Origin: Candidatus Andeanibacterium colombiense | GTDB taxonomy: Bacteria > Pseudomonadota > Alphaproteobacteria > Sphingomonadales > Sphingomonadaceae | NCBI GenBank assembly: GCA_029202985.1 | Contig: CP119316.1 | Location: forward strand, 2,715,001-2,779,000 | DNA: 64,000 nt | Direction of reading: 5' to 3' | Shown here: positions 28,408-37,469 of the stretch, piece after piece | Position numbering within the stretch: the first letter of the stretch is position 1 | Layout: each line of letters opens with the position of its first letter | Notes under the pieces: model-generated | The model's input: the letters and a program-made list of their open reading frames with translations, nothing else | Databases searched by the model: none | Told to the model about the DNA's origin: nothing | Made by a program: the position numbers and the translations under genes

Positions 28408-29265
28408 ATGGACCGCAAGAGCTTCCACGCGAAGATCGCCAGCCTCGGCCAGGAATTCTCGATGGAGATGGTCGAGGCGACCAATGCGATGCTTGCCCCC
28501 CTGGTTCCGGTGCCCGACGAGGCGACCGTCACCCGCGACATCGCCTATGGCCCGCACGAGCGCCACCGGCTCGACCTGTTCCGCGCGGCCGGCACCGAAT
28601 CGGCACCCTGCGTGCTGTTCGTCCACGACGGCGGCTTCGTGATGGGCGACAAGGGGGCGCCCGGCGCGCCGTTCTATAATAACCTGGGCGCCTGGGCGCA
28701 GGCGCAGGGCTTCGCCGCCGCGACGATCAACTACCGGCTCGCGCCCGAAGTGCGCTGGCCGGCCGGGCGGGAGGACGTGATCGCCGCGATCCTCCATCTG
28801 GTTAGGCACGCGGCCGAATACCGGATCGACCCGCAGCGAATCGTCCTGATGGGCCATTCCGCGGGGGCGACCCATGTCGCCGATGTGGTCGCGTCGCCGG
28901 GCGCGGCGGCAGGCACATTCGCCGGCGCGATCATGAGTTCGGGCTTCTATGATCTAGCCAGCGTGGTCCGCGATCCGTTCAAGCCGCAATATTACGGCGC
29001 GGAGATCGAAGACTGGTCCTCGATGTCGCCGCTTCCCGGCCTTATCGCCAGCGATGTGCCGTGCCTGTTCGCGGTATGCGAATACGACATGCGCGAATGC
29101 CAGGAGCAGGCGAGGTTGCTTATCGACAGCTGGTTCACCGAAAGGGGCCACCTACCCGTGATACTTGTGCAACAGGGGCACAACCATATTTCCGGCGCGC
29201 GCCAGATCGGCAGTCTACTCGACACCTTCGGACAGGTCCTCCACAGCTTTGTGAAGGGCTTTTGA
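28408..29265 (+). CDS. Alpha/beta hydrolase, HSL-like esterase
   Basis: A 285-aa alpha/beta hydrolase. Oxyanion-hole motif HDGGF at 73-77 (variant of HGGG), nucleophile Ser151 in GHSAG, acid in the CEYDMRE segment, and His in QQGHNH. No signal peptide, so cytoplasmic. It resembles kynurenine formamidase/esterase-D-type members. It starts 3 nt after the alcohol dehydrogenase gene. It may free the aromatic unit from an ester before oxidation; this is inference from context. Confidence 0.86.
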   Translation: MDRKSFHAKIASLGQEFSMEMVEATNAMLAPLVPVPDEATVTRDIAYGPHERHRLDLFRAAGTESAPCVLFVHDGGFVMGDKGAPGAPFYNNLGAWAQAQGFAAATINYRLAPEVRWPAGREDVIAAILHLVRHAAEYRIDPQRIVLMGHSAGATHVADVVASPGAAAGTFAGAIMSSGFYDLASVVRDPFKPQYYGAEIEDWSSMSPLPGLIASDVPCLFAVCEYDMRECQEQARLLIDSWFTERGHLPVILVQQGHNHISGARQIGSLLDTFGQVLHSFVKGF

Positions 29266-29351
29266 CGCTTAAGGTTGCGGCCGGTGGTTCCGGTACGGTG
29301 ACGAACCGAGGAACCTTTTAACGCGATTGAATTTTTTTGCCGCTTAAAGCG

Positions 29352-29376
29352 GGAACGAACCAGTCGCGAACACGTA
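29352..29376 (+). promoter_or_regulatory. Possible general-stress (EcfG) promoter
   Basis: GGAAC, 16-nt spacer, CGTA. Alphaproteobacterial EcfG promoters read GGAAC-N16/17-CGTT, so one base differs. It would place the transcript start about 280 nt before the ATG. Confidence 0.3.
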
Positions 29377-29547
29377 CAACACCTTAGCGATTCCGAGGTG
29401 GACGGAAATGCCTGGATCGTCTGACTAACTTTAGTTAGGCAGGAAGCCTGAGGGGTAATTTTTGTCATACATATTGGTTGTTTGGCTGGACCTTTGATGA
29501 CCTTGAGGCTATGAAACGCCCCACATAGGTCATCGATAATAATTCAA

Positions 29548-29606
29548 CGCCTGAAAACAGGCGGGGTCGCAAAGTGATTCACCGGCCAGAAGCCGGCGAT
29601 TTTTTC
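29548..29606 (+). promoter_or_regulatory. Structured leader with terminator-like hairpin, riboswitch candidate
   Basis: Hairpin CGCCTG-AAAA-CAGGCG (29548-29563) is followed by GGGTCGCAAAG (29564-29574), then CCGGC-CAGAA-GCCGG (29582-29596) and CGATTTTTTCG. The CGCAAAG after a short hairpin and the nearby GGCC resemble the core of class-I cyclic-di-GMP (GEMM) riboswitches. The usual GGCAAAC block before the first hairpin is not well kept. The second hairpin plus T run looks like an attenuator about 50 nt before the start codon. Confidence 0.35.
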
Positions 29607-29657
29607 GACTGCAGGGATGCTCCTCTCCTTGGGGCATACATGAGGGAGTTATACGGG

Positions 29658-32600
29658 ATGAACCGCAACACGCGTCGCCTTTTGGCGCTTGGTGTTTCCG
29701 CAATGGCGCTGAATTCAGCGCCCGCTTTCGCCGACGGTCCTGGCTTTATCCAGAACAACATCGGCAATGGCACTGTCACGCTCGACCTTTCCAACATCGG
29801 CAATGCTGCGGATGGCCAGGCGGGCGATAGCGGCACGCCGAATGCGGCGGTCAACAGCTTCGGCACCGGCTGGGTCGTCCAGACCCAGTTCGCCCCGAGC
29901 CTTGCGGATCAGCACCTGATCATCGACAGCAACGTCGACATTCTCGCCGATGCGACCGGAACCGCCTCTGCCTCGGCGGGCGTGTTCGGCGCGATCCTGC
30001 AGATGGCCGGCGCGAGCGATACCGCGAACAACACCATCGCCGTTTCGGATTCCCTCTGGATCAGCGCGCAGGCTGACGCGGCCAACCCGGCCGGCGCGGC
30101 CACTGCCGAAGCGCAGATCGCCGGCCCCGCCGCGATCAACCAGATGGCTTTTGCCGACCACGCCAACAACGATCTCAACATCGATGCGGGCGACGAAGTC
30201 ATGATCGGCGCGATCGCGACCGCGAATGGCGACACCTTCGCCGGAGCCGGGGCGAGCGTCCAGCAGGGCGTGCAGCAGCTTTCGCTCGGTGACGAGACGG
30301 CTTCGGCCGGGATCGACAATTCTGGCGATTTCGGCGTCTTCGCCACTGCCGCGGCCGGTCTCTCGGCCTCGACGACTCCTGCGCTCGTGGCTGACACCGC
30401 CGCTGCTAGTGCCAACGTCCTTGCCGGCGTGGTGCAGGTTGCCTGGGGGAGCACTTCGGCTCATGCCGATGTGACGAATGCCGCCGACGCCAACTTCGAC
30501 GTGAGCGCCAACGCGACGGCGCACGGTGCTGCCGAAGCCACTGCCGACGCCTTTGTCGGCGTAGGCATCGGCCAGCTCGCGGTTGCCGATGGCGGCGCTG
30601 CCGGCGCCGATGCGGTTGCTTCGGTAGATAACGCCGGTGCAATGGGCATCACGGCCACCGCCAATGCAACCGGCGGCAACGACGACGCCCATGCCCTCGC
30701 GGGTGTCGGCGCGGGCTTGGTCCAGGTCGCGGTCGGAACCACCGAGACCGGCTCGGCGCAGTTCGCGAACAGCGGTTCGTTCGACGTAACCGCCGACGCG
30801 GTAGCCAATGGCGGCGAAGATGCGACCGCGATCGGCTTCGTCGGTGCGGGTATCACGCAGATCGCTTATGGCGATGACGCGGCCCTTGCCGGTATCGACA
30901 ACAGTGGCTCGATCGACCTCAGGGCCAATGCCGGCGCGACCTCGGGTGCGCTCGGCGGGACGCCGACCAACAACAACGCGGTCGCGGTTGCCGGCAGCCT
31001 TGTCGGCAGCATGCAGGTCGCGATCGGCGGCACCACTGCCGATGTTACGCTGACCAATGCGGCGGCAACTGCCGATGCGGCGGTTCCGTCGATCGTCGGC
31101 GGCGCCAACGCTCATGCGGTTGCGGCCAATGAAGCGACTGCCGCGGCCTTCTACGGCCTCGGCGTCGGTCAGGTGGCCTTCGCCAGCGGCGATACCGCTG
31201 CCGGCGTGGATGCCTCGGCACTCGTCGACAACAACGGCACGCTCAGCTTCGTCGCCGACGCTGCCGCGACTGCTGAAGCCGACGATGCCCATGCGATCTC
31301 GGGCTTCCTGCTCGGCGGTCTGCAGGTCGCCGTCGCCACTTCCGGTACGGCCAATGCGACCTTCGCCAACGGTGTGGACGGTGATACCGAATTCGGCGCC
31401 AGCGCCCTCGCCAATGGTGGTGAAGACGCCCAGGCGATCGCGATCGGCGGCCTCGGCCTGGTCCAGGTCGCCTATGGCGATCAGATCGGCACGGTCGACC
31501 TGACCAATGACGGTTCGTTCACCGTCGATGCGGAAGCCACGGCGGTTGCCGGTTCGACGGCATTTGCCGCCGCGGGCCTGCTGCTCGGCGTCGGCCAGGT
31601 TGCCATCGGCTCGACCAGCGCCGCCGCCAGCCTGACCAACACCGACGCCTTCGACGTTCACGCCAAGGCGGATGCCAACGGCTCGGCCGAAGCGACTGCG
31701 ATTGCCGGCCTCGGCGTCGGGATCGCCCAGGTCGCCTATGCCGGCGACGAAAAGGCTTCGGTCGGCATCGACAACAGCGGCAGCCTCTTGATCGGCGCCA
31801 CGGCCAATGCGGTCGCCGGCACCGACGATGCGCATGCCTACGGCGGCTTCCTGGTCGGCGTGGCACAGGCTGCCATCGCTCCCAACGGCGTCGCGACGGC
31901 CGATTTCAGCAACACGGATACGGTTGCGATCGGCGCTGACATCACGGCCACGGCCGGTGAAGACGCCACCGCGATCGCGATTGGCGGCGTGGGCATCGCC
32001 CAGGTCGCCTATGGCTACGAAGCGGCCAATGCAGGCCTCTTCAACGACGGCTCGCTGACGATCGACTCGAACGCCACCGCGATTTCCGGGGACACCGTCG
32101 GCAGCACCAACACCGCGGCTGCGGTCGCGGTTCTCGGGGCCGGCGTCGCCCAGATCGCCTATGGCGGTCTCGAGGCGAATGCGACCTTCACCAACAGCTC
32201 GGCGGGTGTCGTCACCATCGGTGCCAACGCCGTGGCGCACGGTGCCGATACTGCTGACGGCTTCGATCCGGCGGCGGTTGCGGATGCCTATGCGCTGGTC
32301 GGGGTCGGGATCGGCCAGGTTGCGATCGCGGCGACGCCCGGCACCGCAATCACCAGCGGTGCGCATGCAGCCCTGACCAACGTCACCAGCGGCGAGATTT
32401 CGATCGCCGCCAATGCCAACGCAGTCGGCGTGACCGAAGCCGACGCGCAGGCGCAGGTTCTGGCCGGTATCGGCCAGCTTGCGATCGGCTCGACGGCTAC
32501 CGTCACCAACAACGGCTCGCTCTCGATCGATGCGACGGCTTACGCCGAATCGGAAAGCGACTCGACGGCAACCGCCGGTGCGCTCGGCACGATCCAGTTC

Positions 32601-35600
32601 GTGCAGGGTGACGACGCAGCGGCTACCTTCATCAACGGCGCGGACGGCGAATACGGCGTGGCGGCTTCGGCTACCGCGTTGATGACCGTGGGCGGCAACG
32701 GCCACACCGCCAGCGCGAATGCCGGCGGTCTCGCTCAGGTGGGCGTTTCGACCGGGCTGACTCCGGCGCTTCTTTCGGCGACCAACTCCGGCAGCTTCAC
32801 GGTTGCCGCGAATGCGAACATCGAAGGCGGTACGGGCTCGGGCCTCTACGCTTACGCCTACGCCAGCGGGATCTCGCAGACCGGCAGCGGCAGCGAGGGG
32901 TCGGATAACGTCCTCGACAACACCGGCTCGATCAGCGTCACCGCAAATGCGTCGGCTTCGGCGGACGGTTACACCTACGCCGAGGCTACCGCGGTGGGCT
33001 TCTCGGCCACCGGCTTCACCAACTCGCTCGATCTGACCAACGACGCCGGTGCAAGCTTCGATGTCTCGGCAGTCGCGGTAGCGGGTTCCTCCGCCTACGC
33101 CAGTGCAGTCGGCATCTACGCGGAAGACACCAACCTTGCCGGCTCGATCACCAATGCCGGCACTCTGACGGTCCTGGCCTCGGCCGACGGCGGCTCCTAC
33201 GGCAGCGCCTACGCGGCTGGCATCGAAGTCTATGCCAACGACTACGATCTGGAGATCAACAACAGCGGCACGATCGACGTGACTGCGGTTGCTTCCACCG
33301 GTGATGCCACCGCAACCGGCATTTATGTCGGCACCAGCACGGCTTCGGCACCGGTCGATGCCTCGCTGGTGATCAACAACTCGGGTACGATCATTGCGCG
33401 CCAGAGCACCGATGGCGGCGACACCTTCGAGTGGGGCAATGCGATCAATGTCGAGGATGCACCGCATCCGGTGACGATCAACCTGCTCGGCGGCGCAAGC
33501 GGTCCGGCCAAGATCTGGGGCAACATCGTGGTCGCCAGCGGCGACGACATCGTGGTCGACGATGGCGAAACCGCCTTCAGCGGGATCATCAACCCGAACC
33601 TGAACCCCAACGTCGACCTGACGATCGCCGGTGGTCCCAACGGGGGCACGCTGTTCCTGCGGGATGACCGTGAGGATCCGGACTATGCCAGCAACGGCCC
33701 GTCCTACGCCAATGTCAATGACTTCACCGTCAACGGCACACTGGCGCTCGAACTCCCGAGCATCTCGACCCCGAGCACTTCGACGACGCCGGAAGCGGGC
33801 GACTACCCGCAGGTGTTCGTGAGTGGCGCCGCGGTGATCGGCCCGGATGCGGTGCTCGAGATCCGTCCTTCATCGGCCAACGGCCTCTATGCCAACAGCT
33901 ACTACTTCGACAACGTGATCGACGCTTCCGCGGTCGGCGCCTCGCTCAGCGGCACCTTCTCGGACACGGTCTCGAACTCGATCTTCCTCGATGCGACGGC
34001 GATCTACGACGGCGACCACAGCGGCGACGGTGTGGGTGACGGCAATGTCGACATCGGCATCAGCCGGATCGCGTTCAACAACGGGATCTTCGGGCTGACG
34101 CCGAACCAGGCGGCCGCGGCCGGCGGGATCGAGGGGGTCTATTCGCCCTCGCTGACCGGCGGCTTCGGGGATCTCGTGGCCGAGATCTTCACGCTCGACG
34201 TACCGGGTTACCAGCAGGCGCTGAGCACTCTGCATGGGGCACAATATGCGACCTACCTGCAGTCGCTCGGCTGGATGGGCAACCGCTTCAACGGCGTGTT
34301 GTCCGACCAAGCCGATTGCGCCGGTCTCAACCAGACCGACGACAAGAGGCTCACCTGCAACCGCGAAGGCGTCGGCCTGTGGGCGACCGTGCAATATGCC
34401 AAGGAAAACATCGACACCGACCTCTCGGCCGATGCTACCGGTTACAACGGGGACCAGTGGCTGGCGGCGATCGGCGTCGACTTCCCGATCGGCGACGCGG
34501 GTGTCCTCGGCATCGGCGGCGGCTACCTGAAGAACAAGGGCGACTTCGACCTCTACGGCGGAAGTGTGGATGCCGACGGTTGGCAGCTGGGCGTCTACGG
34601 TGCCTACGATCCCGGCACGTTCTACATCAAGGCCGCGGCGAGCTACTCCGATCTCAGCGCGGACTCGGTCCGCGGTGCGGCGGTCGGCTCGATCAGCGGG
34701 ATTGTCACCGGGTCGCCGGACTCGTCGATTTGGGCCGCCAATGCGGAAATCGGCTACCATCTGCCCCTGGGCGGTGTGCAGTTGACGCCTTACGCGGAAG
34801 TCGATTACGTCTCGGCCAAGATCAAGGAATTCGAGGAAGGCGGCAGCTTTGCCGGTCGCCTGATCGTCCACGACAGCAAGGACGATTACTTCACCTCGGA
34901 ACTGGGTCTGAAGCTCTCGGGCAAGATCGGCGGGGTTACCCCGGAACTGAAGGCTGCTTGGCGTCATGAGTTCAATGACGATCCGGCGATCATCACGGCG
35001 TCCTTCGCTGAAGCGCCGGGCTCGACCTTCTCGGTTATCAGCCCGTACCGCGACAAGGAAGCGCTCGTTCTGGGAGCTTCGCTCGCAGCCGAAGTGAGCC
35101 CGACGACTCACCTCAAGATCGGCTACGAAGGCTGGATCGCCGACGGGCACACGGTCCATGGTGGTGGCATCACGCTGCGGCACGAGTTCGGGGGGGCCAC
35201 GCCTCCGCCGCCTCCCCCGCCGCCGCCGCCCCCGCCGCCGCCTCCCCCGCCGCCTCCGCCTCCGCCGCCCCCGCCGCCGCCGCCTCCGCCGGTGTGCAAC
35301 AAGGGTCCGTACATCGTGTTCTTCGACTGGGATAAGTCGGACATCACACCGGAAGCCGCGACGACCCTCGACTCGGCTGTGGCTGCCTACGGCAACTGCG
35401 CGAACGTTCCGATCATGCTGGCGGGTTACGCCGACCGTTCGGGCTCCACGCAGTACAACGTCGGCCTGTCGAACCGCCGCAACACCTCGGTCCAGGGTTA
35501 CCTGACCGGCAAGGGTATCCCGGCCTCGGCGATCAGCGCCAAGGGCTTCGGTGAAAGCAACCCGCGCGTCCCGACTGCGGATGGTGTGCGCGAGCTGCAG

Positions 35601-35645
35601 AACCGCCGCGTCGAGATCAGCTACGGTCCCGGCTCGGGCTACTAA
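29658..35645 (+). CDS. Giant repeat surface protein: autotransporter barrel, polyproline, OmpA domain
   Basis: A 1995-aa outer-membrane protein. Start ATG at 29658 follows GAGGGAG and opens a signal peptide (APAFA|DG). Residues about 30-1250 hold roughly 20 Ala/Gly-rich repeats of 45-50 aa, each with a Q-[VIL]-A-x-G turn and an N-x-G/NSGS stretch, likely a beta-helix. Residues about 1250-1560 are a non-repeat stalk; about 1570-1845 an autotransporter-type beta-barrel (GLWATVQYAKEN to ITLRHEFGG). Then 30 prolines (35202-35291) and an OmpA/MotB peptidoglycan-binding domain about 1880-1990 (FFDWDKSDIT, GYADRSGS, NRRVEISYG). Probably an adhesin-like surface protein tied to peptidoglycan. Confidence 0.88.
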   Translation: MNRNTRRLLALGVSAMALNSAPAFADGPGFIQNNIGNGTVTLDLSNIGNAADGQAGDSGTPNAAVNSFGTGWVVQTQFAPSLADQHLIIDSNVDILADATGTASASAGVFGAILQMAGASDTANNTIAVSDSLWISAQADAANPAGAATAEAQIAGPAAINQMAFADHANNDLNIDAGDEVMIGAIATANGDTFAGAGASVQQGVQQLSLGDETASAGIDNSGDFGVFATAAAGLSASTTPALVADTAAASANVLAGVVQVAWGSTSAHADVTNAADANFDVSANATAHGAAEATADAFVGVGIGQLAVADGGAAGADAVASVDNAGAMGITATANATGGNDDAHALAGVGAGLVQVAVGTTETGSAQFANSGSFDVTADAVANGGEDATAIGFVGAGITQIAYGDDAALAGIDNSGSIDLRANAGATSGALGGTPTNNNAVAVAGSLVGSMQVAIGGTTADVTLTNAAATADAAVPSIVGGANAHAVAANEATAAAFYGLGVGQVAFASGDTAAGVDASALVDNNGTLSFVADAAATAEADDAHAISGFLLGGLQVAVATSGTANATFANGVDGDTEFGASALANGGEDAQAIAIGGLGLVQVAYGDQIGTVDLTNDGSFTVDAEATAVAGSTAFAAAGLLLGVGQVAIGSTSAAASLTNTDAFDVHAKADANGSAEATAIAGLGVGIAQVAYAGDEKASVGIDNSGSLLIGATANAVAGTDDAHAYGGFLVGVAQAAIAPNGVATADFSNTDTVAIGADITATAGEDATAIAIGGVGIAQVAYGYEAANAGLFNDGSLTIDSNATAISGDTVGSTNTAAAVAVLGAGVAQIAYGGLEANATFTNSSAGVVTIGANAVAHGADTADGFDPAAVADAYALVGVGIGQVAIAATPGTAITSGAHAALTNVTSGEISIAANANAVGVTEADAQAQVLAGIGQLAIGSTATVTNNGSLSIDATAYAESESDSTATAGALGTIQFVQGDDAAATFINGADGEYGVAASATALMTVGGNGHTASANAGGLAQVGVSTGLTPALLSATNSGSFTVAANANIEGGTGSGLYAYAYASGISQTGSGSEGSDNVLDNTGSISVTANASASADGYTYAEATAVGFSATGFTNSLDLTNDAGASFDVSAVAVAGSSAYASAVGIYAEDTNLAGSITNAGTLTVLASADGGSYGSAYAAGIEVYANDYDLEINNSGTIDVTAVASTGDATATGIYVGTSTASAPVDASLVINNSGTIIARQSTDGGDTFEWGNAINVEDAPHPVTINLLGGASGPAKIWGNIVVASGDDIVVDDGETAFSGIINPNLNPNVDLTIAGGPNGGTLFLRDDREDPDYASNGPSYANVNDFTVNGTLALELPSISTPSTSTTPEAGDYPQVFVSGAAVIGPDAVLEIRPSSANGLYANSYYFDNVIDASAVGASLSGTFSDTVSNSIFLDATAIYDGDHSGDGVGDGNVDIGISRIAFNNGIFGLTPNQAAAAGGIEGVYSPSLTGGFGDLVAEIFTLDVPGYQQALSTLHGAQYATYLQSLGWMGNRFNGVLSDQADCAGLNQTDDKRLTCNREGVGLWATVQYAKENIDTDLSADATGYNGDQWLAAIGVDFPIGDAGVLGIGGGYLKNKGDFDLYGGSVDADGWQLGVYGAYDPGTFYIKAAASYSDLSADSVRGAAVGSISGIVTGSPDSSIWAANAEIGYHLPLGGVQLTPYAEVDYVSAKIKEFEEGGSFAGRLIVHDSKDDYFTSELGLKLSGKIGGVTPELKAAWRHEFNDDPAIITASFAEAPGSTFSVISPYRDKEALVLGASLAAEVSPTTHLKIGYEGWIADGHTVHGGGITLRHEFGGATPPPPPPPPPPPPPPPPPPPPPPPPPPPPPPVCNKGPYIVFFDWDKSDITPEAATTLDSAVAAYGNCANVPIMLAGYADRSGSTQYNVGLSNRRNTSVQGYLTGKGIPASAISAKGFGESNPRVPTADGVRELQNRRVEISYGPGSGY

Positions 35646-35673
35646 GCCCCGCCGGTCCGCTGGACCTCAAACG

Positions 35674-35705
35674 AAGGGCCCGGGAGGAAACTCCCGGGCC
35701 TTTTG
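35674..35705 (+). terminator. Rho-independent terminator after the giant gene
   Basis: AAGGGCCCGGGAG-GAAA-CTCCCGGGCC followed by TTTTG, about 30 nt after the stop codon; a long, perfect GNRA-looped stem. Confidence 0.93.
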
Positions 35706-35758
35706 CTTTGCAAGCGGGCGGGTCCGGTTCGGCGGATAACGGACCCGAGAGGATCCCG

Positions 35759-36409
35759 ATGGAATTCAGCGATCCGCGCATGGCCGCGGCCGCGACCGAA
35801 TACGAACAGCGCCACCGCGACGAGCTGGCGCGGATGACAACGATGCCGGGTGCCGAAATCCTCGCGCGGCGGGACGAGTTCCCGCTCCCGGTCGGAACCG
35901 AGGTTGCCGGCCTGCTCCACGCGCTCGTGCGCGCGCGCAAGCCGCGCACGAACCAGCTATGGCTATTCGACGCTGTTCCTCGCCCCTGCCGCGCGGATCT
36001 GCCGGGCGCGGGTGATCAACATCGATCCGGCCGCCGACAAGCAGGCGCATGCCGCGACGATGCTCGAGCGTGCCTGCCTTGCCGGGCAGGTCGAGCTGCG
36101 CTGCGGTGATGCGCTCAAGCTGCTCGTGGCCGATCCCGGCCCGTTTTCGTGCTGCTCGATATCTGGAAGGACCTCTACGTCTCCGGATTCGAGGCGGCCT
36201 ATCCGAAGCTGTCCGAGGAGGGGCTGATCGCGAGCGACAACATGACCCAGCCCGAAGGCACCCGGCCCACGCCCGTGCGCTTCACCGAATTGCGGCATGC
36301 ACGACGCCTGCCGAACGGACTGGACAAACGAACCATGGTTTCGGGGCCGCATCCGAATGCGGGGGCAGGCGCTTTGCCATCGCTTCCGCTCGAGGCCGAT
36401 GTCCCGTGA
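35759..36409 (+). pseudogene. O-methyltransferase pseudogene (two frame breaks)
   Basis: Pieces of a predicted SAM-dependent O-methyltransferase (YrrM/CaOMT-like) in successive frames. Frame 1 from ATG 35759: MEFSDPRMAAAATEYEQ to LLHALVRARKPRT. Frame 2 from about 35955: SYGYSTLFLAPAAR (motif I without its usual IVEIGT start), INIDPAADKQAHAATMLE, CGDALKLLVADPGPF. Frame 3 from about 36150: VLLDIWKDLYVSGFEAAYPKLSEEGLIASDNM. Small deletions at about 35955 and 36148 account for the breaks. The end is degenerate too. It is unlikely to make enzyme; sequencing error at two sites is the alternative. Confidence 0.78.
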
Positions 36410-36538
36410 GCCAAGTGGTCTTTCCAGATCATTCCGCCGGTGGCGCCAGTAACGCCCGACGGCCTGGACCAGGAGGCGGCTTATCCGCTGGCGCCGGGAT
36501 ACACCGGCCTTGCCCGTGTCTCTTACTTCAGGCGGTAG
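36410..36538 (+). other. Unrecognised coding remnant
   Basis: One frame reads 42 codons without a stop and with gene-like codon use (IIPPVAPVTPDGLDQEAAYP, then LAPGYTGLARVSYFRR and TAG), but it lacks a start. It looks like the 3' tail of a deleted gene. I do not recognise the family. Confidence 0.35.
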
Positions 36539-36568
36539 TCAGGCTCGCCGGTGGGCGATGAACTGTGC

Positions 36569-37435
36569 CTAAAGCGCCCAGTCCTCGCCTTCGCGGTGGG
36601 CGCGATTCTGACGCTCCAGCTCGATCAGATGCGCGAGCACCGATTGGCCGGCGGCCGGCCACAGGCGTTCGTCGAGGCCCTTGTACATCCGCGCGACCAG
36701 CGCGGGAATCGCCTGCGGGCCTTCGCCCAGCAGCTTCACGATCTGCCGCTCGCGCTGTTTGCGGTGGCCGATCATCCCGCGCACCAGTTGGCGAGGATTG
36801 CCGACCGCCGGGCCGTGGGCGGGGTAATAGATGCGGTCGTCGCGCCGGTAGAGCAGATCGAGGCTGGCCATGTAGTCTGCCATGTCGCCATCGGGCGGCA
36901 CGACCACACTGGTCGACCAGCCCATCACATGGTCGCCGCTGAACAGCGCGCCGCTTTCCTCCAGCGCGAAGCACAGATGGTTGGAGGTGTGGCCCGGGGT
37001 CGCGACCGCGGTGAGGGTCCAGCCGGGACCGGACAGTCGCTCGCCGTGGGCCAGCACGCGGTCGGGTGCATAGTCCTTGTCGAACGGGGCATCGACCCGG
37101 ATGTCGCCGCTTTCGATCGCCAGCGGAGCGCAGCCGATGATCGGCGCGCCGGTCGCCTGCGCCAGCGGCCGGGCGGCGGGCGAATGGTCGCGGTGGGTAT
37201 GGGTGCAGCAGATCGCGGCGACCCTTGCCTGGCCGATCGCGTGTTCCAGCGCGGCGAGATGGGCGGGATCGTCGGGCCCCGGATCGATCACCGCGATGCT
37301 TCCGGCCGCGCCGACCAGATAGGTCTGCGTCCCGGTATAGGTGAAGGGCGACGCGTTGGGCGCAAGCACACGGCGCACCAGCGGCTCCAGTTCTTCGGTG
37401 ATGCCGGTCGGCCAGGGTTGCGGGGGCAATGCCAT
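36569..37435 (-). CDS. MBL-fold metallo-hydrolase (LACTB2-like)
   Basis: A 288-aa metallo-beta-lactamase-fold hydrolase. Zinc ligands: THTHRDHS, GHTSNH, SGDHVMG and YYPAHGP; the C-terminal about 60 residues form the winged-helix (BLACT) cap typical of LACTB2-like nucleases and glyoxalase-II-like hydrolases. I chose ATG 37435 (MALPPQPWPTG); ATG 37444 is equally possible and neither has a strong ribosome-binding site. The start lies only about 35 bp from the divergent glpK start, so its promoter must sit inside glpK. Substrate unknown. Confidence 0.85.
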   Translation of the reverse strand: MALPPQPWPTGITEELEPLVRRVLAPNASPFTYTGTQTYLVGAAGSIAVIDPGPDDPAHLAALEHAIGQARVAAICCTHTHRDHSPAARPLAQATGAPIIGCAPLAIESGDIRVDAPFDKDYAPDRVLAHGERLSGPGWTLTAVATPGHTSNHLCFALEESGALFSGDHVMGWSTSVVVPPDGDMADYMASLDLLYRRDDRIYYPAHGPAVGNPRQLVRGMIGHRKQRERQIVKLLGEGPQAIPALVARMYKGLDERLWPAAGQSVLAHLIELERQNRAHREGEDWAL

Positions 37436-37469
37436 GCCGGGCATATGGGCCAGCGCAGACGGGATTGCC

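Larger units (their letters stand above)
29266..29657 (+). other. 392-bp leader/intergenic region of the giant surface-protein gene
   Basis: AT-rich for this genome and without a convincing gene. It contains a possible EcfG-type promoter (29352-29376), a CTAAC-N4-GTTAG hairpin near 29423-29436, and a structured block at 29548-29606 described separately. A GTG-initiated reading from 29574 would extend the protein by 28 residues, but the ATG at 29658 has the ribosome-binding site and signal peptide. Confidence 0.7.

Noticed and set aside
29800..33300. Regularly spaced DNA repeats that might suggest a CRISPR or minisatellite array
   Set aside because: The repeats are protein-level (45-50 aa, 135-150 bp), diverged, and in one open frame; there are no identical short repeats with unique spacers.
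29715..33467. 1250-codon open frame antisense to the giant protein gene
   Set aside because: Mirror of the repetitive Ala/Gly coding sequence; it gives repetitive Arg/Asp/Gly text and lacks a plausible start.
35123..35347. Poly-glycine frame on the minus strand
   Set aside because: It is the complement of the 30-proline tract; no start or homology.
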